Origin: Budorcas taxicolor
Taxonomy: Eukaryota; Chordata; Mammalia; Artiodactyla; Bovidae
Direction of reading: 5' to 3'
Length of the DNA stretch: 64,000 bases
Assembly (NCBI RefSeq): GCF_023091745.1
Contig: NC_068915.1
Location: 52,014,001 to 52,078,000 of the forward strand
In this document: positions 12,240 to 23,842 of the stretch, piece after piece
Position numbering within the stretch: the stretch's first letter is position 1
Layout: each line of letters begins with the position of its first letter
The notes under the pieces: generated by a model
The model's database searches: none
Told to the model about the DNA's origin: nothing
Seen by the model: the letters and a program-made list of their open reading frames with translations, nothing else
Made by a program: the position numbers and the translations under genes

Positions 12240-12705
12240 AGCTCAGAAGGCCCTCCTATGCCTTTATCATCTTGCTTTCACTATACTTCCCTTCAGTCAA
12301 TCAGTTCCTACTATGTTAGCCTCCTTGCTGTCCTTCAGTGACAGAAGTTTGTCCCTTTTTTCTGGAAAGTTCTTTTTCAACATAACTGTATGCCAGGCTT
12401 TCTTTTGTCTTTTTCAGCCCTTTGGTCAAATGTCATTCTATTAGCAACTCATTCCTTCACTAACTGCATACCTCCCTGTGATAATTTCATATTTTCCCCC
12501 ACAGCACTTATTATCATTAACAGATAATTTTGAAAAACAGTATTATTTGCTGTCCTTGTTCTCCGTTATCTTTCTTCCTGAAAGCAAACTTCAAAATGAC
12601 ATGTGTTTTTGTTTTCATTACTATAATGTTCTTAGTATTTGGAACAGTTCCTAATCATAGTAGGTACACAAATATGATTTTTGAATGAATGGATATATGA
12701 ACTAA
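12240..12705 (+). mobile_element. Ancient L2 LINE 3' end
   Basis: Diverged but collinear with the L2 3' region: a TCAAATGTCATTCTAT block (12426), a CAGCACTTATTATCATTA block (12502), the fragment GGAACAGTTCCTAATCATAG (12641) and the terminal TTTTTGAATGAATGGAT. Assigned by pattern memory, not by alignment. Confidence 0.65.
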
Positions 12706-15700
12706 TAGTGCACACTGAAATCAGCCTTTGATTTTAAAAAAAGGAAACCCCAGCACTGTGGTGGCTTATAATAAAGTTTTATTTATTGCATTGGCTAAAT
12801 ATCCCAATCTCATTCTAGGAGTTGATGGAGCCTTCACCATCAGACACATTGCCTTTCAGGGATTAAGCCAACTTCACACTGTTTCTTAAATTCTCCCACT
12901 CAAAAATGATAAATAGAAAGCTCAGTCACATTTCACTGTTCCCAGAATATAGTTTTCAGCTACCTGTGCCAAAGAAGGCAGGCTGTGATAATGGCAGAGA
13001 TCATATTTGTATACAGTGGTTAGGAAAGACCTCCTAGAGAGAATAACAGTTGAACTGAGCTCAGATTTCTTTCTAGAGGCCATCAACTATGGTGTTCTAA
13101 GACATGATTTAGATCCAAGTTCTATGTTATCTGCCAAAAATTAATAGAGTTAACCTTATTTCTCAGTATTATGGCATTAAGTGAGATAGTTCATATGCAT
13201 AACTTAGCACAGGTTCTAGAAATTAATAAATACTAAAAAATGCTGTCTATTATTTATATCATTATCACTGACATTTAAAGTCTTTTTGAATCAAACAGTA
13301 AGTCTTTCTTCAAACAGTGAAATATAAAAACATATCTAAAGGGAGTAGATCATACTGGATGGATTTTTTTCATAAAGAGGACCATTCATGATTGTAGGAC
13401 CCACTAAAAAGAGGTAAGCTTTGAATCATGTTTGGTTGAAACACTGGCTACACACTAATCTGTATGAAAGGTGGATAATGCTCTTGAAATCAGAGCAATG
13501 ATGGGAGCACACATGGAATATACTGAAACAAGTTATTTATCAAACACTGAGCAAATAAACCCTGCCAGAAATATAGGGTCAAATTTGTATTCAACATTTA
13601 TATTTTAAAACTCACCTACCACCAACAGTATCCGGAGATATTTGTAGAAATATATTTTTCAGTAATAACAGTTAATGCCAGAGATAGAGAAGATCAACAA
13701 AGCATTAATCTCAATTACTTTGAAGTAGAAGACAAGTTTTCAAAAAGGTAGTCATGCACAAGCATGTGCTATAAGCTAGAATACTTTAAAAAAGATTAAT
13801 ATGGTAATATCAATACAATGCTAAAATACTGACTACTAAGGAGGAAGAAAAATTACTGGTATTTTATTACGGGAGGAAAGCTCTGTGAAGATAGTTTGGA
13901 GGAAATTTTGACATGATGTATTTAGACTGGAAGGGTGACAATGAATTCATACAGAAAAACAAATAAATAAAAGCAGTTAAACTCTCTGTACTGATCTGTA
14001 CCTTCCATATTGTTTTATCCTCAATAATGAAAGTTTAAAATAATTAAGCATGTTGGTTAAACACATACTAAGTAATAGAGTAATTACCATAGATTTCCAC
14101 AGTAAGATAAGAGTGTATATCTTAATACTTGATTTATTATGCAAAAACATTATGTTCTTTAACTCCTTATTATAACTCATGCGGATTGCTAGAATTTAGC
14201 TTATAGAATTACTGGAAAGCCTACTTGAAGTTATGCTGTGCAAAAAAGAGTTAAGAAGAGAGAGGAATACGATCAAATATGGTTGCTTATCATCATATGA
14301 TACCAATTAGTATTTCACTAACACTGATTATTAAGGAGCACATTGTGAGTTACATTTCCATTTTCACTTAACACGTTTTCTTTAGGTGTTTAGTTGTTCA
14401 TGGGTGTGAGAATTTATTTTGCTATTCACTGAGATCTCAGTTGGAGCTCTGACATTCCTGACTTATCAGAGCTTTTTCCACTTCAAGAAAAAAAAATTAC
14501 CATTTCTCAAGGCACTAAATTACTTTTAGTATTACAATTGCTAGTCCTTTGTCTCTCCTTGATCCTCTGACATTTTTTTCATGTCTCCTCTTGTAGTGCA
14601 CTTGAGCAGAGCTATTTTGATTAAATAACTCCCCAGAGGACTGAGATTATAATACAATAGTCTTCCAAACAGGTTATTCTTGAGTACATATTGCCATTAT
14701 GCAGTGCAGATATAGCATCAGTATTTCATAAATGCATGTTTCTATGAAATCTGCCAAGTAGATGAATATCTCTTTCATTGTTCCTGACATCATTGAATTA
14801 TAAATAATAAAGTGAAGCTCAAATTGTTTATTTGCAATGGAAGAGCTCTGAGAAAAATTTCAGTTATCAATGATATAGTAACCTCTAGAAAAGGCAGGGA
14901 CTTTAAAATTACAGTGAACACTATCTGAAATAATTCCTCTTAAATTGGGCAATTGCTCAAAATTGCCATACATCAACTCTCCAAATCCAATAGAGTTAAA
15001 ATGAATGGTGAGTACGTACTTATTCATACTTTTCTTTTTTTCCAGAATCAATCTGCTTCAGTGTTTTGAAGTTAAGATAGTATTAGATGGGTGAAGCGAT
15101 TACTAACTAGCATGGTTTGATCAAGGCAGACTCTTCACTACTAGTCAGATTCTTTATTCTTCTGAGAAAGTGGTTACAACAGTTCCTAGGAATAGTATTC
15201 TTCCTTTCTTATGTCAAATGATCACCTTCATTGCACATGGAAAGCTTCAAACATTAAACAAAATATGAGACAATTTAATTAAATCTTAAGAATTGAGTTC
15301 TTAAGTAAAATAAAGTCAAAAGTAGAATTTTCATCAGTGTGATTAATTATTCTCTTCCACCTTTTCATGTAGTTAGCATTTTAGTAGAAACCATTGTATG
15401 TTAAATCTTCAAGGCATTAAGTGAAAGGCCAATGAAGCCTGACTCAGTTTGAAAGTTCCCATTTCATATAGTTATCTTACTCCCAGACTCAGAAAAACTA
15501 AAATTCTTGACATGTTAAAAAGTAAGGAAAACTACAAAGTTTCGGTTATGTAAGAAGATAAATTGTGGAGATCTAATGGACAACAATGTGACTATATTAA
15601 CAATGTTGTACTGTACCCATGAAATCTGCTAAGGGAGTAGATCAAAATTTTATCACTGCACACACAAAAAATAGAAAAATAGTAACTATGTGAACTTATG

Positions 15701-15790
15701 GGTATGTTAATTAGATAAGTAGTGTGAATATTTTACAATATATATAGTATATAAAATCATCAAGTTGTACACTTAAATATATACAATGTT
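12706..15790. other. 3-kb largely unique AT-rich stretch
   Basis: I find no supported gene; the only open frames are short (for example 13977-14180 minus and 14860-15051 minus) and lack family features. One MIR remnant is listed separately. The rest shows no repeat I recognise. Confidence 0.6.
13100..13236 (+). mobile_element. MIR SINE remnant
   Basis: Diverged, but ends with the MIR-like run AGTGAGATAGTTCATATG, then CTTAGCACAGGTTCTAG and AATTAATAAATAC, preceded by a GATTTAGATCCAAGTTCT block matching the upstream core. Confidence 0.55.
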
Positions 15791-16208
15791 TGCTGCTGCT
15801 ACTGCTAAGTCGCTTCAGTCGTTTCCGACTCTGTGGGACCCCACAGATGGAGCTCACCAGGCTCCGCCGTCCCTGGGATTCTCCAGACAAGAATACTGGA
15901 GTGGGTTGCCATTTCCTTCTCCAATGCATGAAAGTGCAAAGTGAAAGTGAATTCGCTCAGTCGTCTCCAACTCAGCGACCCCATGGACTGTAGCCCACCA
16001 TGCTCCTCCATACATGGGATTCTCCAGGCAAGAACACTGGAGTGGGTTGCCATTTCCTTCTCCAATGCATGAAGGTGAAAAACGAAAAAGAAGTTGCTCA
16101 GTCGTCTCCGATTCTTAGCGACCCCACGGACTGTAGCCCACCAGGCTCCTCCATCCATGGGATTTTCCAGGCAAGAGTACTGGAGTGGGGTACCACTGCC
16201 TTCTCCGA
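15791..16208 (-). mobile_element. BOV-A2-type SINE with three BovA monomers
   Basis: On the minus strand this reads three successive BovA units, each with the ACTCCAGTNTTCTTGCCTGG and GGGCTACAGTCC-like blocks, joined by the usual TTCACTTTC-type linkers and ending in a (GCT/AGC)n tail at 15791. The standard BOV-A2 is a dimer. The middle and outer units differ by many substitutions, so this is not a very recent duplication. Confidence 0.85.
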
Positions 16209-16245
16209 GCATATACTGGATACATAAATTATATCTAAAATGTAT

Positions 16246-17569
16246 AAAACTCATCAGCCACCACAGGACTAGTAAAGGTCAGTTTTCATTCCAATCCCAA
16301 AGAAAGGCAATGTCAAAGAATGTTCAAACTACTGCACAATTGCACTCATTTCACATGCAAGCAAAAAAGGCTCAACATTCTCCAAGTTAGGCTTTGACAG
16401 TATGTGAATCAAGAACTTCCAGATGTTCAAGCTGAATTTAGAAAAGGCAGAGGAACCAGAGATCAAATTGCCAACATCTGTTGGACCATCAAAAAAGCAA
16501 GAGAATTCAAGAACATCTACTTCTGCTTCACTGACTATGCTAAAGCCTTTGACTGTGTGGATCACGACAAACTGGAAAATTCGTAAAGAAATGGGAATGC
16601 CAGATTACCTTATTTGCCTCCTGAGAAAACTGTATGCAGGTCAAGAAGCAACACAACAGCAGTATGGTTCAAAATTGGGAAAGGAGTATGTCAAGGCTGT
16701 TTACTGTCACCCTGCTTATTTAACTTATATGCAGAGTACATCATGAGAAACGCTGGGCTGGAAGAAGCACAAGCCAGAATCAAGATTGCTGGGAGAAATA
16801 TCAATAACCTCAGATATGCAGATGACACCATGCTGATAGCAGAGATTGAAGAAAAACTAAAAACCTCTTGAAAGTGAAAGAGGAGAGTGAAAAAGCTGGC
16901 TTAAAACTCAACATTCAAAAAACGAAGATCATGGCATCCAGTCCCATCACTTTGTGGCAAATAGTTGGGGAAAAATGGAAACAGTGATAAACTTTAGATT
17001 CCAAAGCACTGCAGATGCTGACTGGAGCCATGACATTAAAAGATTCTTGCTACTTGGAAGAAAAGCTATGACAAACCTAGACAGCATATTAAAAAGCAGA
17101 GACATTACTTTGCCAACCAAGGTCTGTATAGTCAAAGCTATGGTTTTTTAGTAGTCTTTTATGGATGTGAGAGTTGGACCATAAAGAAGACTGAGCACCA
17201 AAGAATTGATGTTTTTAAACTTTGGTGTTGGAGAAGACTCTTGAGAGTCCCTTGGACTTCAAGAAAATCAAACCAGTCCATCCTAAAGGAAATCAACCCT
17301 GAATATTCATTGGAAGGACTGATGCTGAAGCTGCAACTCCAATACTTTGGACACCTGATGTGAAAAGCCATCTCGTTAGAAGAGACCCTGATGCTGGGGA
17401 AGACTGAAGATAGGAGGAGAAGGGGATGACAGAGGACGAAATAAGTGGATGGCATCACCGACTCAACGGACATGAATTTGAGCAAGCTCTGGGAAAAGAT
17501 GAAGGATAGGGAAGCCTGGCATGCTCCATGGGGTTGCAAAGAATCCGATATAATTGAGTGACTGAACAA
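16246..17569 (+). mobile_element. BovB LINE, 5'-truncated, older copy
   Basis: It runs from the segment before the RT (GGTCAGTTTTCATTCCAATC) to the 3' end GAGTGACTGAACAAAA. RT pieces are 16404-16586 (FTDYAKAFDCVDHDKL) and 16614-16871 (LRYADDTMLIAE). Many small indels shift the frame between these pieces, and the terminal CTGAAC repeat is decayed, so it looks older than the 10950 copy. Confidence 0.9.
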
Positions 17570-17733
17570 AATAACAAAAATACTCAGTCTCAAAAAAAGT
17601 CGATAAAATGACAAAATATTTAATATTAATTTAATATTTATGCAGAATCCTTATCAAAGGAAGCCCCAATATGTATTGGTTAGAGTTTAATCAAAGAAGT
17701 AGTACACTATATTTAGGGAACTTCAGGTGGTTT

Positions 17734-17954
17734 GGGGATTCTCAGGTGGAGCTAGTGGTAAAGAACTTGCCAGCTAATGCAGAAGAGTTAAGAGATGTGG
17801 GTTCAATCCCTGGGTTGGGAAGATTTCTTTGAGGAGGAAATGGCAACCCATTTCAGTATTCTTGCCTGGAGAGTCCCATGGACAGAGGAGGCAAGTGGGC
17901 TACACTCTACATGTCCTAGAGTCGGATATGACTTAAGTGACTTAGCACACACAC
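17734..17954 (+). mobile_element. Bov-tA-type SINE
   Basis: tRNA-like head (GCTAGTGGTAAAGAACTTGC; GGGTTCAATCCCTGGG B box), body GCAACCCATTTCAGTATTC and tail GTCGGATATGACTTAAGTG ending in a CACACA run. Confidence 0.88.
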
Positions 17955-18981
17955 AGGAGGTTTTAATTTGTGTTTCTGTCATTTATATCTAAAATTTTAA
18001 AATATAATTTCACTTATTTCTTGTTGGCCTTTTAAAAGAAAAATGAGGCAAGTAAATTGATTTTAAAATAGCTTGGTTAAAAAAAAAAGATCTAGCACAT
18101 TAGTCAATAAGGGTTTACCAAATGTTTAATTTATATAAGATATTTATTTATGTACTTCTATTAGGCAGTTTTAGAGACCAGGGTTAGATGGGAAAAATAA
18201 AACAAAGCTTGATTTTCTTGAAACACTACAATACCACATTTATATTTGTTTATACAGCTTAATTAATCCCTTTTTAGTTTTACTGCCAACATAAGCAATT
18301 TATGTTGCAGTGGCCAAACACAAAGCAAGATATTTGGCAAAGCTACTAAGTAGGGAATATTTTCTGCTCAAACCTGGATATTTGATCAAAAGCCCTTTAA
18401 ATTAAATCAGATTTTTTTAAATTGCCATTGTTTCCTTTTTTCATCAATTTTGCTTAAGTAAATTTTAGTCATTTAGGAACACAAAATGCTGAATGGTTCC
18501 CAGTGTGTTATTTAGCACAGGCCTTAAGCTTTTGGGAGGAGTTTTATTTTCTTATTGCAGATATAATCATGTTGATGCTATTTGTCATGGACCAAAACTG
18601 GACAGCTTAGTGTTTTAAAGCCAGGCCTTTCTATCAATCTTTCTGAAAGAACAATGAGATTAGCACTACAGGCTTCACATTATTGATTATTCTTAAATTT
18701 ATGACTCCAAAAATTCAATGTGATAACATAGCCCAATTTCACCAATCGAAAGGTTGAAGGAGAAAGGTTAACACTTTTATCAACTCACCAAATTTTGGCA
18801 TAGCCCTAACACATATGTTAATTCTATATGTTGTTTTTCAAACTTTCTAATATATTTTGGATTTGGAGAAGTATTAAAATATGACTTGTGTTTAGTTTTC
18901 TTTGTCTTTAGTTCAATTGTATTACTTCTCTCTTTATAACATAATGGTAAGAAAGAATATCATAATACTACTTTAGCTGGT
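17955..18981. other. 1-kb unique stretch
   Basis: No gene and no repeat recognised. The part at 18400-18780 has a mixed base composition with no low-complexity runs, which makes it a candidate for unique, possibly constrained sequence; that is inference only. Confidence 0.5.
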
Positions 18982-19299
18982 ATGAAAGTGAAAGTGAAAG
19001 TTGCTCAGGCATGTCTGACTCTATGCTATCCCAAGGAAGATACAGTCCATGGAATCCTCCAGGCAAGAATACTGGAGTGGCTAGCGTTTTCCTTCTCCAG
19101 AGAATCTTCCCAATCCAGGAATCAAATCCAGGTATTCTGGCATTGCAGGCAGATTATGTAGCCGCTGAGCCACAAGGGAAGCCCAAGAATACTGGAGTGG
19201 GTAGCCTATCCCTTCTCCAGCACATCTTTCCAACACATCAAACTGGGATCTACTGCACTGCAGGCAGATTCTTTACCAACTGAGCTATCAGGGAAGCCC
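18982..19299 (-). mobile_element. Two-headed tRNA-Glu SINE (tandem tRNA heads)
   Basis: Minus-strand reading: head 1 (GGGCTTCCCTGATAGCTCAG at 19299), short body, head 2 (GGGCTTCCCTTGTGGCTCAG at about 19186), full body, and a TTCACTTTCACTTTCA tail at 18984. Four such two-headed copies occur in the window (also 37708, 57418 and 58424). Confidence 0.85.
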
Positions 19300-19454
19300 C
19301 CAAAATGTAGTTAAAACCCCATCCAGATAAGCCTTCTCCCTGTTGCCCTCTGACAGATTCTGACTTGCACAGATGTCCATTGTAAAGTTATATTATGTGA
19401 CTCGATTTAATTTGGTTTTCATTAAGTGGTTCCAGTTTCACAGAATTACCATCA

Positions 19455-19646
19455 TCCCTCCTTATCCTTATCTGCAGTACTAATTCCACGATGCCAGGGG
19501 ATATCAAAGTCCTCAAATACTTCATTTGGCCTTTTCTGTCCTATCTGCAGTTTCAACATTCACAGATTCAACCAACCCCAGATCCTCGGTTGGTTGAATC
19601 TGTGCCTTGGAAGCCTTCAGATTGGAAATCCCTGGATAAGGAGGGA
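19455..19646. mobile_element. MER2-like (Tigger-derived) miniature DNA transposon
   Basis: A 13-bp perfect terminal inverted repeat bounds the element: TCCCTCCTTATCC at 19455-19467 and GGATAAGGAGGGA at 19634-19646. Inside is a second, 17-bp perfect inverted pair at 19561-19577 and 19588-19604 (CACAGATTCAACCAACC and its complement) with a 10-base loop. The GATTCAACCAACC motif is typical of the MER2 family. It is shorter than the family norm, so much of the interior is deleted. There is no transposase. Confidence 0.75.
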
Positions 19647-20128
19647 CTACTGATACTAAACTCCATGTTAGACCATCTGACACATTCTTTACATTTGTGT
19701 TATTTAGCATGGCTGGAGGTAAAAAGTATAAAACATGGAAACTCACTCCTCTAACAGCTAAAATATACATTGTGCACTGTATCATCTTTGTCTTTGACTC
19801 TATTTCTCATTCTGATTTTTAAATTTTGATTATAGTTACAAATAACACTTCCTGTTTTGCATTTATGAGAACATCCATTGTGACTATAAGAAATACATCT
19901 GTGAATTTTCTACTTTGGAGCTGGAAGGAAGTTTATAAACATTATATAATTATTTCTCACAATACTCAAACCAAAGTTTAATATTATCATATTATAACCA
20001 GGGAAATGAGAATTGAATGCTAAAATTAGTTGTTAGTTGCCTAATACATTAGGGAAAGTGGTGGTCAGGTCTAGGCTGAGCACTTGTAGTATGATCCCAG
20101 ATTTGTAGATACTGTAAATAAGCTAGAT
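19647..20128. other. Spacer with no recognised feature
   Basis: Unique AT-rich sequence. I see no gene, repeat or regulatory element. Confidence 0.5.
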
Positions 20129-20335
20129 GTTGTTTAGTCTCTAAGTTTTGTCCAACTCTTTTGCAACCCCAAGAAATGTAGCCCCATAAGACTCCTCTAT
20201 CCATTGGATTACCCAGGAAGAATACTAGAGGGATGGACATTTCTTTCTCCAGGGGATCTTCCCCACCCAGGGATCAAACTTGTGTTTCCTGCATTGGCAG
20301 GTGGATGTTTTACCACTTAGCCACTGGAGAAGCCC
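20129..20335 (-). mobile_element. Bov-tA-type SINE
   Basis: Minus strand: head GGGCTTCTCCAGTGGCTAAG, B-box-like TTTGATCCCTGGGTGGGGA, body and the terminal GACTAAACAACA. Confidence 0.85.
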
Positions 20336-20348
20336 AAACGAGATGATG

Positions 20349-20534
20349 AGGTGAAGTCACTCAGTCGTGTCTGACTCTTTGCGACCCCGTGGACTGTAAC
20401 CTACTATTCTCCAGGCAAGAATACTGGAGTAGATTGCCATTTCCTTCTCCAGGGGACCTTCCCAACCCAGGGATCAAACCCCGGTCTCCCGCATTGGAGG
20501 CAGACGCTTTAACCTCTGAGCCACGAGGGAAGCG
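20349..20534 (-). mobile_element. Bov-tA-type SINE
   Basis: Minus strand: GCTTCCCTCGTGGCTCAGAG head, GGTTTGATCCCTGGGTTGGG, then a body with an internal deletion and the tail GTCAGACACGACTGAGTG. It lies 13 bases from the previous SINE in the same orientation. Confidence 0.87.
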
Positions 20535-20888
20535 GATTACAGAATATTATTTAAAATTAATATGCTCAGAGTTCATGAAAGGATTATATCTTGTGCTTTG
20601 CATAAGCTTCTGAGTAACATGGTCTAATTTTTTGAAGGAATTGCAACAGTGATTACTTTTATTAATAAGGAACACATATTACAAGATCATTTCATTTTAT
20701 TCAATCCTTTCTTGCATTTTTTGGCATAAATATGTGATTTTTGAACTGAATTTTGCATTTTACTGAATTCCACATTCCATGACTCATATTCTACTTTCAC
20801 ATTTACAGGAGTAGCTTGAGTTACTTTGAATAAAGCTCATACAAGTGATAGAATTTAAAAAAAATTATAGTATACTAATATTTGTGGG
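20535..20888. other. Spacer with no recognised feature
   Basis: AT-rich unique sequence; no gene or repeat seen. Confidence 0.5.
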
Positions 20889-20950
20889 TGTTGTTGCTGT
20901 TCAGTTACCAAGTCATGTCCCACTCTTTGCAACACCAGGGACTGCAGCAT
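20889..20950 (-). mobile_element. SINE 3'-end fragment
   Basis: Only the tail part is present (minus strand GCAAAGAGTGGGACATGACT), directly abutting the next BovB fragment. Confidence 0.65.
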
Positions 20951-20954
20951 GTGA

Positions 20955-21356
20955 TTCAGTCAGTCAGTTCAGTTGTTCAGTTGTGTCCGACCCTTTGCAA
21001 CCCCATGAATTGCAGCACACTAGGCCTCCCTGTCCATCACCAACTCCCGGAGTTCACCCACACTCACGTCCATCGAGTCAGTGATGCCATCCAGCCATCT
21101 CATCTTCTGTCATCCCCTTCTCCTCCTGCCTCCAATCCCTCCCAGTGTCAGAGTCTTTTCCAATGAGTCAACTCTTTGCATGAGCTGGCCAAAGTACTGG
21201 AGTTTCAGCTTTAGCATCAGTCTTCCCAATGAAAACTCAGGACTGATCTCCTTTAAGATGGACTGTTTGGATCTCCTTGCAGTCCAAGGGATTCTCAAGA
21301 GTCTTCTCCAACACCACAGTTCAAAAGCATCAATTCTTTGGCGCTCAGCTTTCTTC
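20955..21356 (-). mobile_element. BovB LINE, 3' fragment
   Basis: Starts with the minus-strand terminal repeat (cagtcagtcagttcagtt) and covers the last ~400 bases up to GAAAGCTGAGCGCCAAAG. The frame at 21358-21110 reads QRIDAFELWCWRRLLRIPW, which is BovB RT C-terminal sequence. Confidence 0.92.
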
Positions 21357-21924
21357 AAGAAACTAATTTCCTTATGAAACTGGTTTTCTTTCTACTCAAT
21401 GTAGCTATGCTTGAGTGGGGAATTCTCTTAATAATGTGAAACTCATATAATAAAAAATTACTCCATGCTGACTTAAGCAGATGAAAGAGCTACTTTAAAT
21501 GAGAGGCTAGTACAGCAGCCTGAAGCTTGGAAAACATTTCTTTTTTTATACTTCACATTGCTGATCAAGGATAGAAATTACATTAAAAAGAGCAAAATGA
21601 AGGGTAATAAAAGGAGTTTAACTTATAGGTAGCCTGTGTGCCTGAGTTTTCTCATATAAGATGAACCAAGCTTTTAGACTCCAAATTGAAAAAAAAAAAA
21701 AAAAAACAAACCTATTTCTATTCCATTTCTTGAATGTTCTTCTATTATTCTGATACATAAATATATGTCTTTCTGTTAATGACTCTAGTTATATTTAGAT
21801 TATAATTAATCTATGTGCCAAGATTTAAGAACTGGTCTTTGCAGATATTATCTGAGGTTTTGTAAACCTAAATAAGGACTCTTTTTCTTAGTTAGAGTAA
21901 ATATGTTTATATTAGTGAAAGCCT
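21357..21924. other. Spacer with an A-run
   Basis: No gene. An 18-A run lies at 21689-21706. The sequence before it shows no LINE or SINE body, so the run is not assigned. Confidence 0.5.
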
Positions 21925-22057
21925 TTGGAGAAGGAAACAGCAACCCACTCCAGTATTCTTGTCTGGAAAATCCCATGGATTGGAGGAACCTGGTAGGCTA
22001 CAGTCCATGGGGTTGTAAAGAGTCGGACATGACTGAGCAACTTCACTACCTCACTTT
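21925..22057 (+). mobile_element. BovA-monomer SINE
   Basis: A single BovA unit without a tRNA head: GGAGAAGGAAACAGCAACCC, GTCTGGAAAATCCCATGG, GGCTACAGTCCATGGGG and GTCGGACATGACTGAGCAAC, ending in the TTCACT linker sequence. Confidence 0.85.
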
Positions 22058-22815
22058 ATTTGCTTTATTGTTTTCTGCTCAAATTTAGAACCCTTGCTAC
22101 CATTTCCATTTAAAGAGTATTTGATTGGTTGGCTAGAGTTTCTTTTTATTTCCTCCACTGTTGATATTTTTTAAACTGTAAACTCCTACCACTTTGTTAC
22201 CTGAGGATGAATCTTAAAGTGCAGAGCAATAAAATTTCAAGTTGAAAGAAACAAAGTTTGAAAAAAGTTAGTTTCCCAAATCAGTTCATTAGATTTGCAA
22301 AGAAAAACACCTTAATTTGTATGTTGAATTTTGGTTGGACTTCTTGATAATCTTATAGGTGCATTCAAGTTCAGATATCTTAAAAGTTGTACAATCTTTA
22401 CAGTATATCTCTAATATAGTTATAATTTTTAAAAGTAAAAACACTTTTAAGATTATTGATATTCACAGTAAAAACTGATATTCCAAATCTTATTTCCAAC
22501 CATAAATGTGAGCACAGCAAGAGAATGTGCATCATTTTATAACTTTATAATCTGAAGCCTATTTTTATTTTTAACTTATGGAGCATCCAGTACATGTATG
22601 TCTACACTACCTATAATTTTAAATTAGATAAGTGGTCAAGTATGAAATTCATAAAAAGAGACAAACTCACTGTTGGATTTACTCTAAAGTAACTAGCAAA
22701 AAATATGCTATCAAAAGATATGAAATACTTTCCAAAAGTACTTTAATTCAAGTTATAATTTTCATAATTACTACTGAATTAAGAATTCAGGAACATATAA
22801 GGCATAATTAAGTAC
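22058..22815. other. Spacer with no recognised feature
   Basis: 758 bases of AT-rich unique sequence; no gene or repeat seen. Confidence 0.5.
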
Positions 22816-23483
22816 TTCAGTTCAGTGGCTCAGTCGTGTCTGACTCTTTGCGACCCCATGAATCGCAGCACGCCAAGCCTCCCTGTCCATCACCAACTCC
22901 TGGAGTTCACTCAGACTCGCATCCATCGAGTCAGTGATGCCATCCAGCCATCTCATCCTCGGTTGTCCCCTTCTCCTCCTGCCCGCAATCCCTCCCAGCA
23001 TCAAAGTATTTTCCAATGAGTCAACTCTTCACATGAGGTGGCCAAAGTACTGGAGTTTCAGCTTTAGCATCATTCCTTCCAGAGAAATCCCAGGGCTGAT
23101 CTCCTTCAGAATGGACTGGTTGGATCTCCTTGCAGTCCAAGCAGCTCTCAAGAGTCTTCTCCAGCCCCACAGTTCAAAAGCATCAATTCTTCGGCGCTCA
23201 GCCTTCTTCACAATCCAACTCTCACATCCATACATGACTACTGGAAAAACCGTAGGCTTGACTAAACGGACCTTAGTAGGCAAAGTAATGTCTCTGCTTT
23301 TGAATATGCTATCTAGGTTGCTCATAACTTTTCTTCCAAGGAGTAAGTGTCTTTTAATTTCATGGCTGCAGTCACCATCTGCAGTGATTTTGGAGCCCCA
23401 AAAATTAAGTCTGACACTGTTTCCACTGTTTCTCCATCTATTTCCCATGGAGTGATGGGACCGGATGCCATGATCTTCGTTTT
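22816..23483 (-). mobile_element. BovB LINE, 3' fragment
   Basis: Minus-strand copy from its terminal CTGAACTG at 22816 to the GATCATGGCATCCGGTCC region. The frame at 23448-23029 is RT C-terminal sequence (MYGCESWIVKKAERRRID; LKEISPGISLEGMMLKLKL), fairly intact. Confidence 0.93.
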
Positions 23484-23842
23484 ATCATACAGTAAATAAA
23501 TTTAACCATTTTGTGTGAAACCACACTTGAAATTTTATCTAATAATTTTAATTAGTACTCAAATACTGTTTTCCAATTCTACCTTAAATAACATTATAAA
23601 AATCTACATAGAATAAAACAAATTAAACTTCACATACCACATATAATTTTAAAGGTGACTAGTTTTCCTTTGTGGAGGGAGATGAAGGTATTAATTAATT
23701 AATCAGCAATTTAAATATCTTCCTTCTCTTAATTATTTCCTGAAAATTAACAAGCTACTTTTTATGGGATACATAGAAATAATACTTACTAACACACAAT
23801 TTCTAATTTGAAAACGTTTACTGTAGTTAATTTAGTAAAATA
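23484..23842. other. Spacer with no recognised feature
   Basis: AT-rich unique sequence containing a short ATTAATTAATTAAT run at 23691. No gene seen. Confidence 0.5.

Noticed and set aside
21689..21706. Poly-A tail of a processed pseudogene or LINE
   Set aside because: Sequence before the run shows no coding similarity or LINE 3' end that I can recognise, and no flanking duplication was found.
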